Source of the DNA: Bdellovibrio bacteriovorus HD100
GTDB taxonomy: Bacteria > Bdellovibrionota > Bdellovibrionia > Bdellovibrionales > Bdellovibrionaceae
Direction: 5' to 3'
DNA length: 64,000 bases
NCBI RefSeq assembly: GCF_000196175.1
Contig: NC_005363.1
Span: 3,658,001-3,722,000, forward strand
The translations under genes and the position numbers were made by a program. This document shows, piece after piece, positions 8,847-16,836 of the stretch (positions are counted from its first letter, which is position 1; every line of letters begins with the position of its first letter). A model generated the notes under the pieces. The model did not search any database. It saw only the letters and a list, made by a program, of their open reading frames with translations, and was not told where the DNA came from.

Positions 8847-10010
8847 TTAAGCCTTATCAAAAGCAGTTTTAAGGTCGGCAATCAGGTCGTTCAGATCCTC
8901 TACACCTACAGAAAGGCGGATCAGGGTGTCGTCGATCCCCAAAGCCTTGCGGTTTTCAGGTGGAACGGAGGCGTGCGTCATAATCGCCGGATGCTCGATC
9001 AGGGACTCAACCCCTCCCAAACTCTCGGCCAATGAAAAGACATTCACGTTTTCCAGGAACTTACGAGCCGAATCCAGGCCCCCTTTGATGTAGAAAGTGA
9101 TCATCCCACCGAAACCATGCATTTGTTCTTTCGCCAAAGCATGCTGAGGATGGCTTTCCAGACCCGGATAGATGACTTTGTCCACTTTTGGATGAGATTC
9201 CAAAAACTTCGCAATCGCCATGGCGTTTTCCTGATGGGCCTTCATACGAAGTGGCAAAGTTTTCAAACTTCTCAGGAACATGAAGGAATCAAACGCCCCT
9301 TGAGTCGCCCCGATACCGTTGCTCAGGAACGCCATTCTTTCTGCCAGATCCGCGCGGGATACAACGACCATACCGCCGACCGTATCACTGTGGCCGCCGA
9401 TGTATTTTGTCGCAGAATGAACCACGATATCCGCACCCAGCTCCAAAGGTCTTTGGAAGTAGGGGCTCATGAACGTGTTATCAACCGCTACCAGAATGCC
9501 TTTGGCTTTGGCAATGGCTGCGATTTTTTTGATATCAACCAGTTTCAAAGTCGGATTGGTCGGAGTTTCCAACCATACCAGCTTGGTGTTTGGTTTTACG
9601 GCTTTTTCAAAGTTTTCAACCTTCGTCAGATCAACGAAAGAAAACTCCATGCCGTCGTGCTTAAGGATTTTGTCAAACAGACGGAAGGTGCCGCCGTACA
9701 TGTCATCCATGGCAATCACATGATCGCCACCTTTTAGAAGATGCAATACAGTTGTCGTTGCCGCGCAACCGGAAGAAAACGCAAAACCATGTTTGCCACC
9801 CTCCAAACTTGCCATGCAGCTTTCGTAAGCGTGACGAGTGGGATTGTGCGTGCGGGAATATTCCCAGCCTTTGTGAACACCAGGAGATTCTTGTACGTAA
9901 GTCGAGGTCAGATAAACCGGCGTCATGATGGCGCCCGTGGAAGGATCCGGAGCTTGGCCGGCATGAATCGCACGAGTGGAAAAACCAAGGTTGTCGTTCA
10001 TTTTTTTCAT
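8847..10010 (-). CDS. Cystathionine gamma-lyase/gamma-synthase type PLP enzyme
   Basis: Cys/Met metabolism PLP-dependent enzyme of 387 residues. The PLP lysine lies in VHSATKYIGGHSD (residues about 205-217), and YSRTHNPTR and SSGCAATT are also conserved. The family includes MetB, MetC, MetY and Cgl, which motifs alone do not separate. The upstream partner is a cystathionine beta-synthase eight bases away, which favours gamma-lyase in reverse transsulfuration (homocysteine to cysteine). AGGTGATGAA precedes ATG 10010. Confidence 0.9.
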   Translation of the reverse strand: MKKMNDNLGFSTRAIHAGQAPDPSTGAIMTPVYLTSTYVQESPGVHKGWEYSRTHNPTRHAYESCMASLEGGKHGFAFSSGCAATTTVLHLLKGGDHVIAMDDMYGGTFRLFDKILKHDGMEFSFVDLTKVENFEKAVKPNTKLVWLETPTNPTLKLVDIKKIAAIAKAKGILVAVDNTFMSPYFQRPLELGADIVVHSATKYIGGHSDTVGGMVVVSRADLAERMAFLSNGIGATQGAFDSFMFLRSLKTLPLRMKAHQENAMAIAKFLESHPKVDKVIYPGLESHPQHALAKEQMHGFGGMITFYIKGGLDSARKFLENVNVFSLAESLGGVESLIEHPAIMTHASVPPENRKALGIDDTLIRLSVGVEDLNDLIADLKTAFDKA

Positions 10011-10018
10011 TTCATCAC

Positions 10019-11065
10019 CTACTTATTCAGTTCTGCCAGAAAATCGGCGGCATTCACCACGCGATTAAAGACATTTTTCGCTTCTTCCGGTTTCAGAAGA
10101 GCATTTTCAATCATCCATGTATCATTGAAGGCCTTGCTCAGATACGCTCGTCCGCTGTCCGGGAAAACCACCACAATATTTGATGGCTTTTCGATCTTTT
10201 CCGCAGCTTTCATCGCACCCACCAGGGCCAAAGCACTGGAAGGCCCCACAAGAAGACCTTCTTCCGCCACCAGGCGACGGGTCATCGTAAAAGCTTCCGG
10301 GTCAGACACTCGTTCAAAGCCATCATAAATATTCAAGTGAACGTTGTCCGGCAGCATATCTTCGCCGACACCTTCCACTTTGTAAGAGCCCGGTGGATCC
10401 ACGATCTTCTTATGATAATAAAGATCATACAGAATGCTTCCAATTGGATCTGCACAGATTGCTTTGATGTTTGGATTCATTTCTTTCAGGTATTTAGCAA
10501 CCCCGGAAAGTGTGCCTCCAGTGCCAGCCCCGCCGACCACAACATCCACTTTTCCATCCATCTGCTTCCAGATTTCTGGACCCGTGGTTTGATAGTGACG
10601 CTGAGGGTTGTCAGGATTGTGATACTGGTTCGTTAGAAATGCTCCGGGAGTTTCTTTTGCAATTTTCTGAGACACTGAATAGTGACTCAGCGGATGCTCA
10701 GGGTCGACCATCGGAGTGATGACAACTTTGGCGCCATAGGCACGCAAAATAGCTCTTTTTTCTTCACTCATCTTTTCTGGCATCACGAAAATGCACTTAT
10801 AACCCTTAACCGCCGCCGCCAAAGCCAGGCCGACACCGGTATTGCCGGAAGTGGCTTCGACAATAGTGCCACCCGCCTTCAGATCGCCGCGTTTTTCCGC
10901 CTCTTCAATCATCGCCACAGCGACGCGATCTTTGATGCTGCCACCTGGATTGAAATACTCGATTTTCGCAAAGAACTGGTGTTTTGAACCCTTGGTAACG
11001 TTTTTAAGGCGGACAATCGGTGTGTTTCCGATGGTCTCCAGAATGGAGTCGTAAATATGTGACAT
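10019..11065 (-). CDS. cbs: Cystathionine beta-synthase-like PLP enzyme without CBS domains
   Basis: Fold-type II PLP enzyme. The PLP lysine is in NPGGSIKDRVA (near residue 45), with TSGNTG near 75 and GGAGTGGT for phosphate binding. VFPDSGRAYLSK near the C-terminus is typical of cystathionine beta-synthases rather than CysK. At 348 residues it lacks the regulatory Bateman (CBS pair) module found in the human and yeast enzymes, leaving only a 25-residue tail. It is operonic with the gamma-lyase type gene downstream. Cysteine synthase activity is the alternative. Confidence 0.88.
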   Translation of the reverse strand: MSHIYDSILETIGNTPIVRLKNVTKGSKHQFFAKIEYFNPGGSIKDRVAVAMIEEAEKRGDLKAGGTIVEATSGNTGVGLALAAAVKGYKCIFVMPEKMSEEKRAILRAYGAKVVITPMVDPEHPLSHYSVSQKIAKETPGAFLTNQYHNPDNPQRHYQTTGPEIWKQMDGKVDVVVGGAGTGGTLSGVAKYLKEMNPNIKAICADPIGSILYDLYYHKKIVDPPGSYKVEGVGEDMLPDNVHLNIYDGFERVSDPEAFTMTRRLVAEEGLLVGPSSALALVGAMKAAEKIEKPSNIVVVFPDSGRAYLSKAFNDTWMIENALLKPEEAKNVFNRVVNAADFLAELNK

Positions 11066-11069
11066 GAGG

Positions 11070-11279
11070 CTAACCTTCTAGATCTTTTCTTCTGTTGGAA
11101 CGAAGATAGACCGTATTCATGGATTGAAGAACCGTATTGATTTGAGTCATAGGGTCCAAAGAATAAGGCATTCCCAGCTCGTTGGTCAGCTGCTTAACAA
11201 GCTGACGACTGGGTTGATCTTTCATCAACTCGTCCACCAGTTTTTCAAGTGCCACCTGCTTTTTATCAGCCTGAGCCAT
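11070..11279 (-). CDS. Small conserved-looking hypothetical protein
   Basis: 69 residues, charged and probably helical (MAQADKKQVALEKLVDEL onward), with no signal peptide, Cys or known motif that I recognise. A perfect GGAGG lies seven bases before ATG 11279, and the gene ends four bases before the cbs start, so it is very likely translated in the same operon. Function unknown. Confidence 0.7.
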   Translation of the reverse strand: MAQADKKQVALEKLVDELMKDQPSRQLVKQLTNELGMPYSLDPMTQINTVLQSMNTVYLRSNRRKDLEG

Positions 11280-11306
11280 AGGAATCCTCCAACAGATGGC
11301 ACTCTA

Positions 11307-11744
11307 TCACCCCCCTCCCAAAGAGTGAAAAAAATTTTGAAGAAGAGGACCAAAAAGGAGCAGCAGAAACGCCGGAAACTGAAACAAAAGAAGCGGGATC
11401 AGCAATATAAACGGCAACCGCGCTATCTTTTCTGAAATTTCCTCCTGACAGGCCTGCACCAGTTCCGCTTCCAGCTGCACCAGCACATTAAAAACGGCCT
11501 CGCCCCGCAAACCGCGCTCCAGAACCTGCAGAAGGCTGCGGCGATACAGGGAGGGCACTACCTTCAACGCCTCTTTTGGATCCTGCCCTTGCTGCAATAG
11601 CGCCAACCACTGGGTCACAACGGGGACAAAGTCATCGTGCGAGGTCTTTACATAAGATAAAACACCCTGACGCACCGACTGCCCGCGCTCCACCGCACGT
11701 TTAACCTCCAATAAAAGCTTTAACGGAGGTGCTACACCGTCCAT
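11307..11744 (-). CDS. TadC-like short type II secretion F-domain membrane protein
   Basis: 145 residues. A helical cytoplasmic part (GQSVRQGVLSYV, QGQDPKEALKVVPSLYRRS, VLERGLRGEAVFNVL) is followed by a strongly hydrophobic C-terminus (ARLPFILLIPLLLFQFPAF). This matches the C-terminal half of TadC/GspF-like platform proteins of Flp/Tad pili, which are normally about 300 residues. It overlaps the TadB-like gene by 13 bases and has GGAGG before ATG 11744. There is no tadA ATPase or pilin nearby. It may be a reduced Tad-like pair with a different role. Confidence 0.6.
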   Translation of the reverse strand: MDGVAPPLKLLLEVKRAVERGQSVRQGVLSYVKTSHDDFVPVVTQWLALLQQGQDPKEALKVVPSLYRRSLLQVLERGLRGEAVFNVLVQLEAELVQACQEEISEKIARLPFILLIPLLLFQFPAFLLLLFGPLLQNFFHSLGGG

Positions 11745-12469
11745 TTCATCCTCCGACCCACATAAAAAATGAAAACAAGGCCCGCGATGAACACCAAACC
11801 GGAGCCAAAAAGCAGATTTCGGTGCTTCTCAAATCCAAATTGCATAATTACAAAGACAAAAAGCGCGAGATAAAGAGCGGTGACAATTATCGCCTGCATC
11901 TTGATCTGCTGACTTGCTTGTCCGGACCTACGTCGAAAATCTTCGAGCATTTTGTAGTGCCGGCGAAGGGCCTTCACCTGCTCCACACAGCGGGTTTGCG
12001 ACTGATCAATCGTGCGCATCTCTGACAGGAAATCCGCCAGCAGAGCGGATTTCACGGCGATGCCCGATTCCGTAAACTGCAGCGAATGTAACACTTCAAA
12101 CATCTGCACACGCACCCAACCACTTTGTGATTCAACGGCCGAAAGGAACGAAGCACGGAAGGATTTTCCGGTTTGCAAACCCAGAATCATGCAATCAAGA
12201 AGCGGAATCAGCGCACTTCGCAGTCTCCGAATTAAGAAAAAACGCAAAATTGCCGGAAAAAACTTTAAAGTTATTAAAAGAATGCCGATGAAAAGCCAGA
12301 GCAAGGTGGGTGTCGAGGCTGCGACGGTGAGAAAGCAGATCACAACCAGGTTCATGATCGAAAAAGATCGAACCCAGTGTTGAGAGAATGCAAAATCCCG
12401 CGCCACCGATGAAAAGATTCGGTGAACGAGCGCATGTCCGAACAGCGAAATCGAAAAAACGATGAGCAA
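11732..12469 (-). CDS. TadB-like membrane protein (type II secretion F domain)
   Basis: 245 residues with two N-terminal membrane segments, a central helical T2SSF-like domain (LRSALIPLLDCMILGLQTG, then SGIAVKSALLADFLSEM) and two C-terminal membrane segments, the order seen in TadB. The start is TTG 12469: a perfect AGGAGG at 12476-12481 is six bases upstream, whereas the in-frame ATG at 12511 has no site and adds a polar Cys/Arg-rich stretch. It is paired with the TadC-like gene. Confidence 0.65.
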   Translation of the reverse strand: MLIVFSISLFGHALVHRIFSSVARDFAFSQHWVRSFSIMNLVVICFLTVAASTPTLLWLFIGILLITLKFFPAILRFFLIRRLRSALIPLLDCMILGLQTGKSFRASFLSAVESQSGWVRVQMFEVLHSLQFTESGIAVKSALLADFLSEMRTIDQSQTRCVEQVKALRRHYKMLEDFRRRSGQASQQIKMQAIIVTALYLALFVFVIMQFGFEKHRNLLFGSGLVFIAGLVFIFYVGRRMKWTV

Positions 12470-12475
12470 AGGGCA

Positions 12476-12481
12476 CCTCCT
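12476..12481 (-). promoter_or_regulatory. Ribosome binding site selecting a TTG start
   Basis: The minus strand reads AGGAGG, six bases before TTG 12469 of the TadB-like gene. It decides against the longer ATG 12511 start, whose upstream sequence has no Shine-Dalgarno match. Confidence 0.7.
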
Positions 12482-12616
12482 TGAACCCGGTTGCTCGCAA
12501 AAAATATGCAAGGTAAATTTTTTGTTGACGTCGGTGGTCGAATTAGGAAAAACTTAAGTAAGTAAAGTTTTGTAAGTTAAGAAACAACAACAACGTTTGC
12601 ATCCTAGGAGGAGCAC

Positions 12617-12748
12617 ATGGCAAAGAAAGCAGCTAAAAAAGCTACAAAAAAAGCAGTTAAAAAAACTACTAAAAAAGTAGCAAAAAAAGCTACAAAAAAA
12701 GTAGCTAAGAAAGCTACTAAAAAAGCTACTAAGAAAGCTGCGAAGTAG
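12617..12748 (+). CDS. Histone H1-like Lys/Ala/Thr-repeat small basic protein
   Basis: 43 codons with a strong ribosome binding site (TAGGAGGAG) just upstream and a good terminator downstream. After Met-Ala the protein is an almost perfect run of four-residue units of the form Lys-Lys-X-X, where X is Ala, Thr or Val: about half of all residues are Lys, and there are no acidic, aromatic or Cys residues. This is the composition of eukaryotic histone H1 tails and of bacterial H1-like proteins (chlamydial HctA/HctB, Bordetella BpH1, AlgP tails). The likely role is nucleic-acid binding and nucleoid compaction, possibly in the non-growing attack phase (inference). The repeat could vary in length by slippage. 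Confidence 0.82.
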   Translation: MAKKAAKKATKKAVKKTTKKVAKKATKKVAKKATKKATKKAAK

Positions 12749-12780
12749 TCTTTCTTAGGAACTAGTTTTTAGTTCTTGAA

Positions 12781-12807
12781 CCCCAGAGGCAACTCTGGGG
12801 TTTTTTT
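12781..12807 (+). terminator. Terminator of the H1-like gene
   Basis: An 8-bp perfect stem (CCCCAGAG and CTCTGGGG) with a GCAA tetraloop is followed by seven T residues, 32 bases after the stop codon. It is a textbook intrinsic terminator and makes the small gene a single-gene transcript. Confidence 0.9.
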
Positions 12808-12950
12808 ATGCCCAAAACCCGCCACCAGAGCGGTTTTCAAGCCGATCCAAATTTTCCAATTTCACACAAAATTCCAGATTAAAAATAGATCCAAAAAAAC
12901 GCTCTTGCGAAAGCAAGGCGCCCCGCGATTCGCGAAGCGAGAGCCAGTAT

Positions 12951-12986
12951 AAAAAAAAGACCAACCCAAAAAGCTTGAGGTTGGTC
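12951..12986 (-). terminator. Second leftward terminator in the gap
   Basis: On the minus strand GACCAACC ... GGTTGGTC forms an 8-bp stem followed by eight T residues. It is downstream of the barrel gene's own terminator, so it may be a backup or may end a separate short transcript. Confidence 0.65.
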
Positions 12987-13058
12987 AAAAGGGTTCAGCC
13001 GCGAGGCGGAGGGTTTTTTACGAAACGGAGGCGTGCTCCAAGCACGTCGAAGAGAAGT

Positions 13059-13092
13059 AAAAGGCCCGACAACGAAGTGGATGGGCCCTTTT
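13059..13092. terminator. Terminator of the Mla-like operon
   Basis: AAAAGGGCCC-type stem: AAAAGGCCC at 13059-13067 pairs with GGGCCCTTTT at 13083-13092. It lies ten bases after the stop codon of the leftward barrel gene, so it probably ends the whole leftward operon. Confidence 0.7.
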
Positions 13093-13102
13093 CACCAACC
13101 GA

Positions 13103-13753
13103 TCAGAAGTAGTAGAGGGCGCCTACGGTACCCGTCGGAACTAGCATGCCGCGTTTAATTTCGGTCATGGCCATCAGTTCTGCATAAACTGAGACACCTC
13201 GGAAGTCGCCGGAAAGCTGATTATATTGCAGGCCAAACGATGCATTCACAAAATCTGTGCCAAATCGGCCGGTTTTTTTCTCTTCCGTGGTCAAAACACG
13301 GTCCAGAATTCCGGAATGATTAGCAGCCGACGTGCTGCCGCTGGAATTATACCAGCGGGAATAACCGGCCGTGAAATAAGGAGCCAGATAATCTCCCTCG
13401 AAAGCATGTTTCCACGCCAGTTGGAAAGAGTTGTAACCATGGCCCGTGCCGAATCCGGCAATGGCACCGTCGGCATCTTCCACGTTCAATTCCAAATTAA
13501 AACCCATGGCACCCAGGGCTCCGCCCACGGACATGCCGGCGCCAACTTTCAACTGCTGGCGCATGCTCAGTGTGGAGGAATAAGTGTTCATCAGTCGCTC
13601 ATCGCGCATGCCTTGGGCATATTCAGTTTCGATAGAGCGTGCTTTGGTGTTGATGGTGTTGGAGTCGGCACCCAGAATCACCGTGGCTTGGGCTTGCAGG
13701 GCTGCAAAAAACACCACGGTGGACACCGCATGACGGATAGAAAGTTTCAACAT
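13103..13753 (-). CDS. Predicted small outer-membrane beta-barrel protein
   Basis: 216 residues with a signal peptide (MLKLSIRHAVSTVVFFAALQAQA). The mature part has alternating polar and aromatic strands rich in Gly, Tyr and Trp (SFQLAWKHAF, APYFTAGYSRWYNSS, ASFGLQYNQL, VSVYAELMAM) and ends in ...GALYYF; a C-terminal Phe is the usual recognition signal of the BAM machine. No known family was recognised. GGGAGG precedes ATG 13753, and it starts only 28 bases after the MCE gene, so it is probably in the same operon and may be its outer-membrane partner (inference). Confidence 0.7.
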   Translation of the reverse strand: MLKLSIRHAVSTVVFFAALQAQATVILGADSNTINTKARSIETEYAQGMRDERLMNTYSSTLSMRQQLKVGAGMSVGGALGAMGFNLELNVEDADGAIAGFGTGHGYNSFQLAWKHAFEGDYLAPYFTAGYSRWYNSSGSTSAANHSGILDRVLTTEEKKTGRFGTDFVNASFGLQYNQLSGDFRGVSVYAELMAMTEIKRGMLVPTGTVGALYYF

Positions 13754-13781
13754 AGAGGACCTCCCTGTGCTCGAGGAGATC

Positions 13782-14558
13782 TTAGAAAACGCGGGCTTTC
13801 ACACCCTCTTGCTGGAAGAATTTCTTCAAAGCCGGACCATCCAGCGGTTCGAGCCTGAAAAGAAGCTTATGAACCAGTTCATAAGTCTCTTCCGCTTTCT
13901 TCGATCTCATTTTGTCTGTCAAATATGCCATGTCATCGCTGATTTTGACCGCATTATCAAGCAGTCTGGCCATTTCTTTATTCTTCGTGGTTTTATCCAG
14001 CAGAACCAGCGTTTTATTGAAGTTTGTCGTCAAAGAGTTCAGCTGTTGGATCATATTGGTGACCGAACCTTCATTTTTTTCCACAAGTTCGATGATTTTG
14101 CCGGCCAAACCGTAACCTTGAGAGATCAACTGATCCACACGCGGAGGATCTTCACCACGAACATAGTCGCCGGATGAAAATTCACCGGAATCCACAGACC
14201 CTGGAGAGATTTCCAGAAACTTTTCCCCAATCACGCCGGCAAGGTTGATGAAGAATTTGGAATCTTTCCGGACACTGGTCCAGGCTTTTTTGTCGACCGT
14301 GATCGTCAGACGAAGTTTTACTTCTTCACCGGAAGGCGCTTTGTATCCGGGATCAAAAGTGATCGCCTTTACTTTGCCCACTTTGATACCCATCACCCGC
14401 ACCGGGGAGCCTTCTTCGATCCCGCCGGCATAGTTGTACATGACATTCAATTCTTTGGAATTGGAGAACGGGGAAATGAATCCCATGAAGTAGGCAAAGA
14501 CCACAATCAGAACTACCGAGACCAGAGCCAACAGGCCCACTTTGGTTTCAACCTTCAT
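13782..14558 (-). CDS. mlaD: MCE/MlaD-family lipid-binding protein
   Basis: 258 residues: one N-terminal membrane anchor (about 7-27) and one MCE domain (about 38-118) with GSPVRVMGIKVGKVKAI and GEKFLEISPGS, followed by a helical C-terminal region. MCE proteins form hexameric rings that carry phospholipids between inner and outer membranes. The helical extension of about 130 residues is longer than in E. coli MlaD (183 residues) and more like Ttg2C-type or needle-forming proteins. It is the only MCE protein for two permeases and two ATPases in this operon. Confidence 0.92.
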   Translation of the reverse strand: MKVETKVGLLALVSVVLIVVFAYFMGFISPFSNSKELNVMYNYAGGIEEGSPVRVMGIKVGKVKAITFDPGYKAPSGEEVKLRLTITVDKKAWTSVRKDSKFFINLAGVIGEKFLEISPGSVDSGEFSSGDYVRGEDPPRVDQLISQGYGLAGKIIELVEKNEGSVTNMIQQLNSLTTNFNKTLVLLDKTTKNKEMARLLDNAVKISDDMAYLTDKMRSKKAEETYELVHKLLFRLEPLDGPALKKFFQQEGVKARVF

Positions 14559-14566
14559 ACGTTCCC

Positions 14567-15286
14567 CTAGTAAAGATAACTAAAAGTATAGGACAAAATA
14601 AAATCAATCACAATAATTGCGATCGAAGACACGACCACCGTGTTTGTTGTCGCTCGACCCACGCCCTCGGCACCTTGCTGACAACGAAATCCAAAGTAAC
14701 AAGCCACAAGAGGAATCACTCCCCCGAAGCATGCGCCTTTGATCATTGCAAAGATCAGGTCTTTAAAATCCACAAACCGCTGCATGGAGGTCAGGAACAT
14801 CCCTGGCGTGTAACCCAAATAGAACTGACTGACCGCCATCGCAGAGAATATACAAGCCATATTGGCAACAACCGTGATCATCATGGCACCCAGAACGCAG
14901 GCCAAAAAACGCGGAACCACCAGATAATTAACCGGATCAATTCCCAGCATTTTCAGCGCATCGACTTGTTCAGTGATCTGCATGGAACCGACTTCCGAGG
15001 CATATCCCGCACCCACGCGCGAGCTCAAAAGCAACGCTGTGACGATCGCCCCCAGTTCCCGCAGAATCAAAACAGCGGCAAAACCCGGGACCATCGAGTC
15101 ATTCTGAATGACCATCTTCATATGGAAAGAGGACTCTAGGATCGTGACAATCGCGGCAAAACACACACAAAAAACCACGATAAAAAGGCTTTTATTGCCC
15201 ACAAAATGCAGCTGCTGGAAGAATTCCTTGCGACGAAAAGGCGGAGTGAACACCCCGGTCAGGGTTTCAGCGATCAATGTGATCAT
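14567..15286 (-). CDS. mlaE: MlaE-family ABC permease (second copy)
   Basis: 239 residues with about five membrane segments. SRVGAGYASEVGSMQITEQ and the following VDALKMLGIDP region are the conserved coupling motifs of MlaE/TrbE (DUF140) permeases. It overlaps the other permease by four bases and lies eight bases before mlaD. Both permeases keep the EQ.DAL coupling helix, so both may contact an ATPase. A heterodimeric permease like mycobacterial YrbEA/YrbEB is the simplest reading. Confidence 0.92.
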   Translation of the reverse strand: MITLIAETLTGVFTPPFRRKEFFQQLHFVGNKSLFIVVFCVCFAAIVTILESSFHMKMVIQNDSMVPGFAAVLILRELGAIVTALLLSSRVGAGYASEVGSMQITEQVDALKMLGIDPVNYLVVPRFLACVLGAMMITVVANMACIFSAMAVSQFYLGYTPGMFLTSMQRFVDFKDLIFAMIKGACFGGVIPLVACYFGFRCQQGAEGVGRATTNTVVVSSIAIIVIDFILSYTFSYLY

Positions 15287-16062
15287 GGCCTAAACCCCCG
15301 CACCATCGTCAGAATAATGTCCCCGATAAAACTGGTCATCCAGTCCATCACCACAATACAAATCATGGTCGTCACGGCGGTGGCCACCACCGCGCGGCCC
15401 ACACCTTTGGCTCCGCCGGTTGTGGCATAACCCTGATAAGTGCAGATTGTCGCCAGCACCACCGCAAAAGTCCCGCATTTCACAAGGCCGCTCAAGATTG
15501 ATACCGGACTGACAATCAGCGGAACATGGCGCAGGTATTCTTCATAGTTCACACCGGCAAACAGTTCGCCCAACAGCATTCCACCAAAGACGGACATCAT
15601 CAAACCCGCCGCCAGCAGGAAGAAACTTGAAACGATGATGCCCACAAATCGTGGAACGATGATTTCCTGAATCGGATCTGCCCCCAGGCAGCGGACGGCA
15701 TCGATTTGTTCGGTGACCTTCATGGTCCCCAGTTCTGCGGAAGTGAACGCCCCGACTTTTCCGCTCAGCATGAAGGCGATCAAAAGCGGGCCTACTTCTC
15801 TGAAGGTCGCACTGGTGGCCAAAGCCCCCAGGTATCCCAAAGCACCGAATTCTTTTACCTGCATCGCAAACTGCACAGTCATGATCGCGCCCACAAAGAA
15901 ACCCGCCATCGCGGTGGTCGGGAAACTGTCGACAGTGACCTTCCAGATCTGCTCAAAAATCTCATGAGTTTTGAGTTTCTTGAATATCATCGTGCGCAGG
16001 ATTCTTTGCAGGAATAAAAGGGTGGCCCCCATCTGATCTAGGAGTGATGTGATCATGGTCAT
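15283..16062 (-). CDS. mlaE: MlaE-family ABC permease (first copy)
   Basis: 259 residues, about five membrane segments, with GKVGAFTSAELGTMKVTEQ followed by the IDAVRCLGADP coupling motif. It is clearly homologous to the next gene but well diverged, so this is an old duplication rather than a recent one. It overlaps the ATPase gene upstream by four bases (ATGA). Confidence 0.92.
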   Translation of the reverse strand: MTMITSLLDQMGATLLFLQRILRTMIFKKLKTHEIFEQIWKVTVDSFPTTAMAGFFVGAIMTVQFAMQVKEFGALGYLGALATSATFREVGPLLIAFMLSGKVGAFTSAELGTMKVTEQIDAVRCLGADPIQEIIVPRFVGIIVSSFFLLAAGLMMSVFGGMLLGELFAGVNYEEYLRHVPLIVSPVSILSGLVKCGTFAVVLATICTYQGYATTGGAKGVGRAVVATAVTTMICIVVMDWMTSFIGDIILTMVRGFRP

Positions 16063-16790
16063 GCCTCTAAAACCTCCGCCAGGAAGTCTTTTACTAACGG
16101 CTGATCAGATTTTTTCAATTCATCAGGGGTGCCCAAAGCCACGATATTTCCCTTGTCCAGTACGACAATGCGATCGGCAATGGAAAGCGCGCAGTTCATA
16201 TCGTGGCTGACGACCAAAGACGTCGTTTTCAATTCGCGGGAAAGATCCAATATCAACTGGTTCACCGCCGTGGTGGTGACAGGATCCAAACCTGTGGTGG
16301 GTTCATCAAACAGCAAAATGCGCGGCTCTAAAGCCACAGTTCTGGCCAGGCTCACGCGCTTTTGCATGCCGTACGAAATCTGTCCGGGACGTTTTTGTTC
16401 CACCCCGTGCAAGTTCACCAGGCGCAGAGCTTTTGAAACCTTCGCCTGAATGACTTCTTCAGACAGTTGATAGTGACGGCGCAGCCCGAAGGCTACATTT
16501 TCGTAAATTGTCAGGGAATCAAAAAGGGCTGGATGCTGAAAGACCATGCCGCATTTTTTGCGAATCGGAAGATATTGTTCTTCGGAAAATTTAGAGACCT
16601 CTTCTTCGTCAATCCAGATTTCTCCTTCATCCGGAGTCAGAAGACCTACGATGTTTTTCAGAAGAACGGATTTTCCTGTCCCGGATGTCCCCAGAATAAA
16701 GATGATCTCGCCCTCGCGGATTTTTAGATTTAATCCGTTGAGTACTGTCCTTGTACCGAATCTTTTCACGAGGTTTTTGAACTCAATCAC
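16059..16790 (-). CDS. mlaF: MlaF-like ABC ATPase (canonical)
   Basis: 243 residues. Walker A is GTSGTGKS near residue 34, the signature is SYGMQKRVSLAR, Walker B is RILLFDEPTTGLDP with the catalytic Glu, and SHD gives the switch His. It would power retrograde or anterograde phospholipid movement with the MlaE permeases. It lies 46 bases after the second ATPase and is coupled to the permease gene. Confidence 0.93.
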   Translation of the reverse strand: MIEFKNLVKRFGTRTVLNGLNLKIREGEIIFILGTSGTGKSVLLKNIVGLLTPDEGEIWIDEEEVSKFSEEQYLPIRKKCGMVFQHPALFDSLTIYENVAFGLRRHYQLSEEVIQAKVSKALRLVNLHGVEQKRPGQISYGMQKRVSLARTVALEPRILLFDEPTTGLDPVTTTAVNQLILDLSRELKTTSLVVSHDMNCALSIADRIVVLDKGNIVALGTPDELKKSDQPLVKDFLAEVLEA

Positions 16791-16836
16791 TGACTCATGG
16801 TAGAGGCGTGTTCACATACGGTCAATGCGAATAAAA

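Larger units (their letters stand above)
12808..13102. other. Gene-free structured interval
   Basis: No convincing gene is seen here. The interval holds several stems: CTTGC-GAAA-GCAAG at 12904-12917, CGCG-ATT-CGCG near 12924, GACCAACC/GGTTGGTC at 12959-12986 and GCGTGCT/AGCACGT near 13031. Two of the hairpins look like leftward terminators (listed separately), leaving about 70 bases between them that could be a short leftward RNA or simply untranslated trailer. A 60-residue leftward frame at 12806-12988 has no site or recognisable product. Confidence 0.4.

Noticed and set aside
12617-12748. Reading the KKxx repeat DNA as a simple tandem repeat or CRISPR-like array.
   Set aside because: The unit is 12 bases with variable third positions, keeps one frame with start, ribosome site, stop and terminator, and has no spacer structure.
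12806-12988. A 60-codon minus-strand frame between the H1-like and barrel genes.
   Set aside because: Its start lies within a terminator-like hairpin, it has no Shine-Dalgarno, and the end abuts the terminator of the opposite gene.
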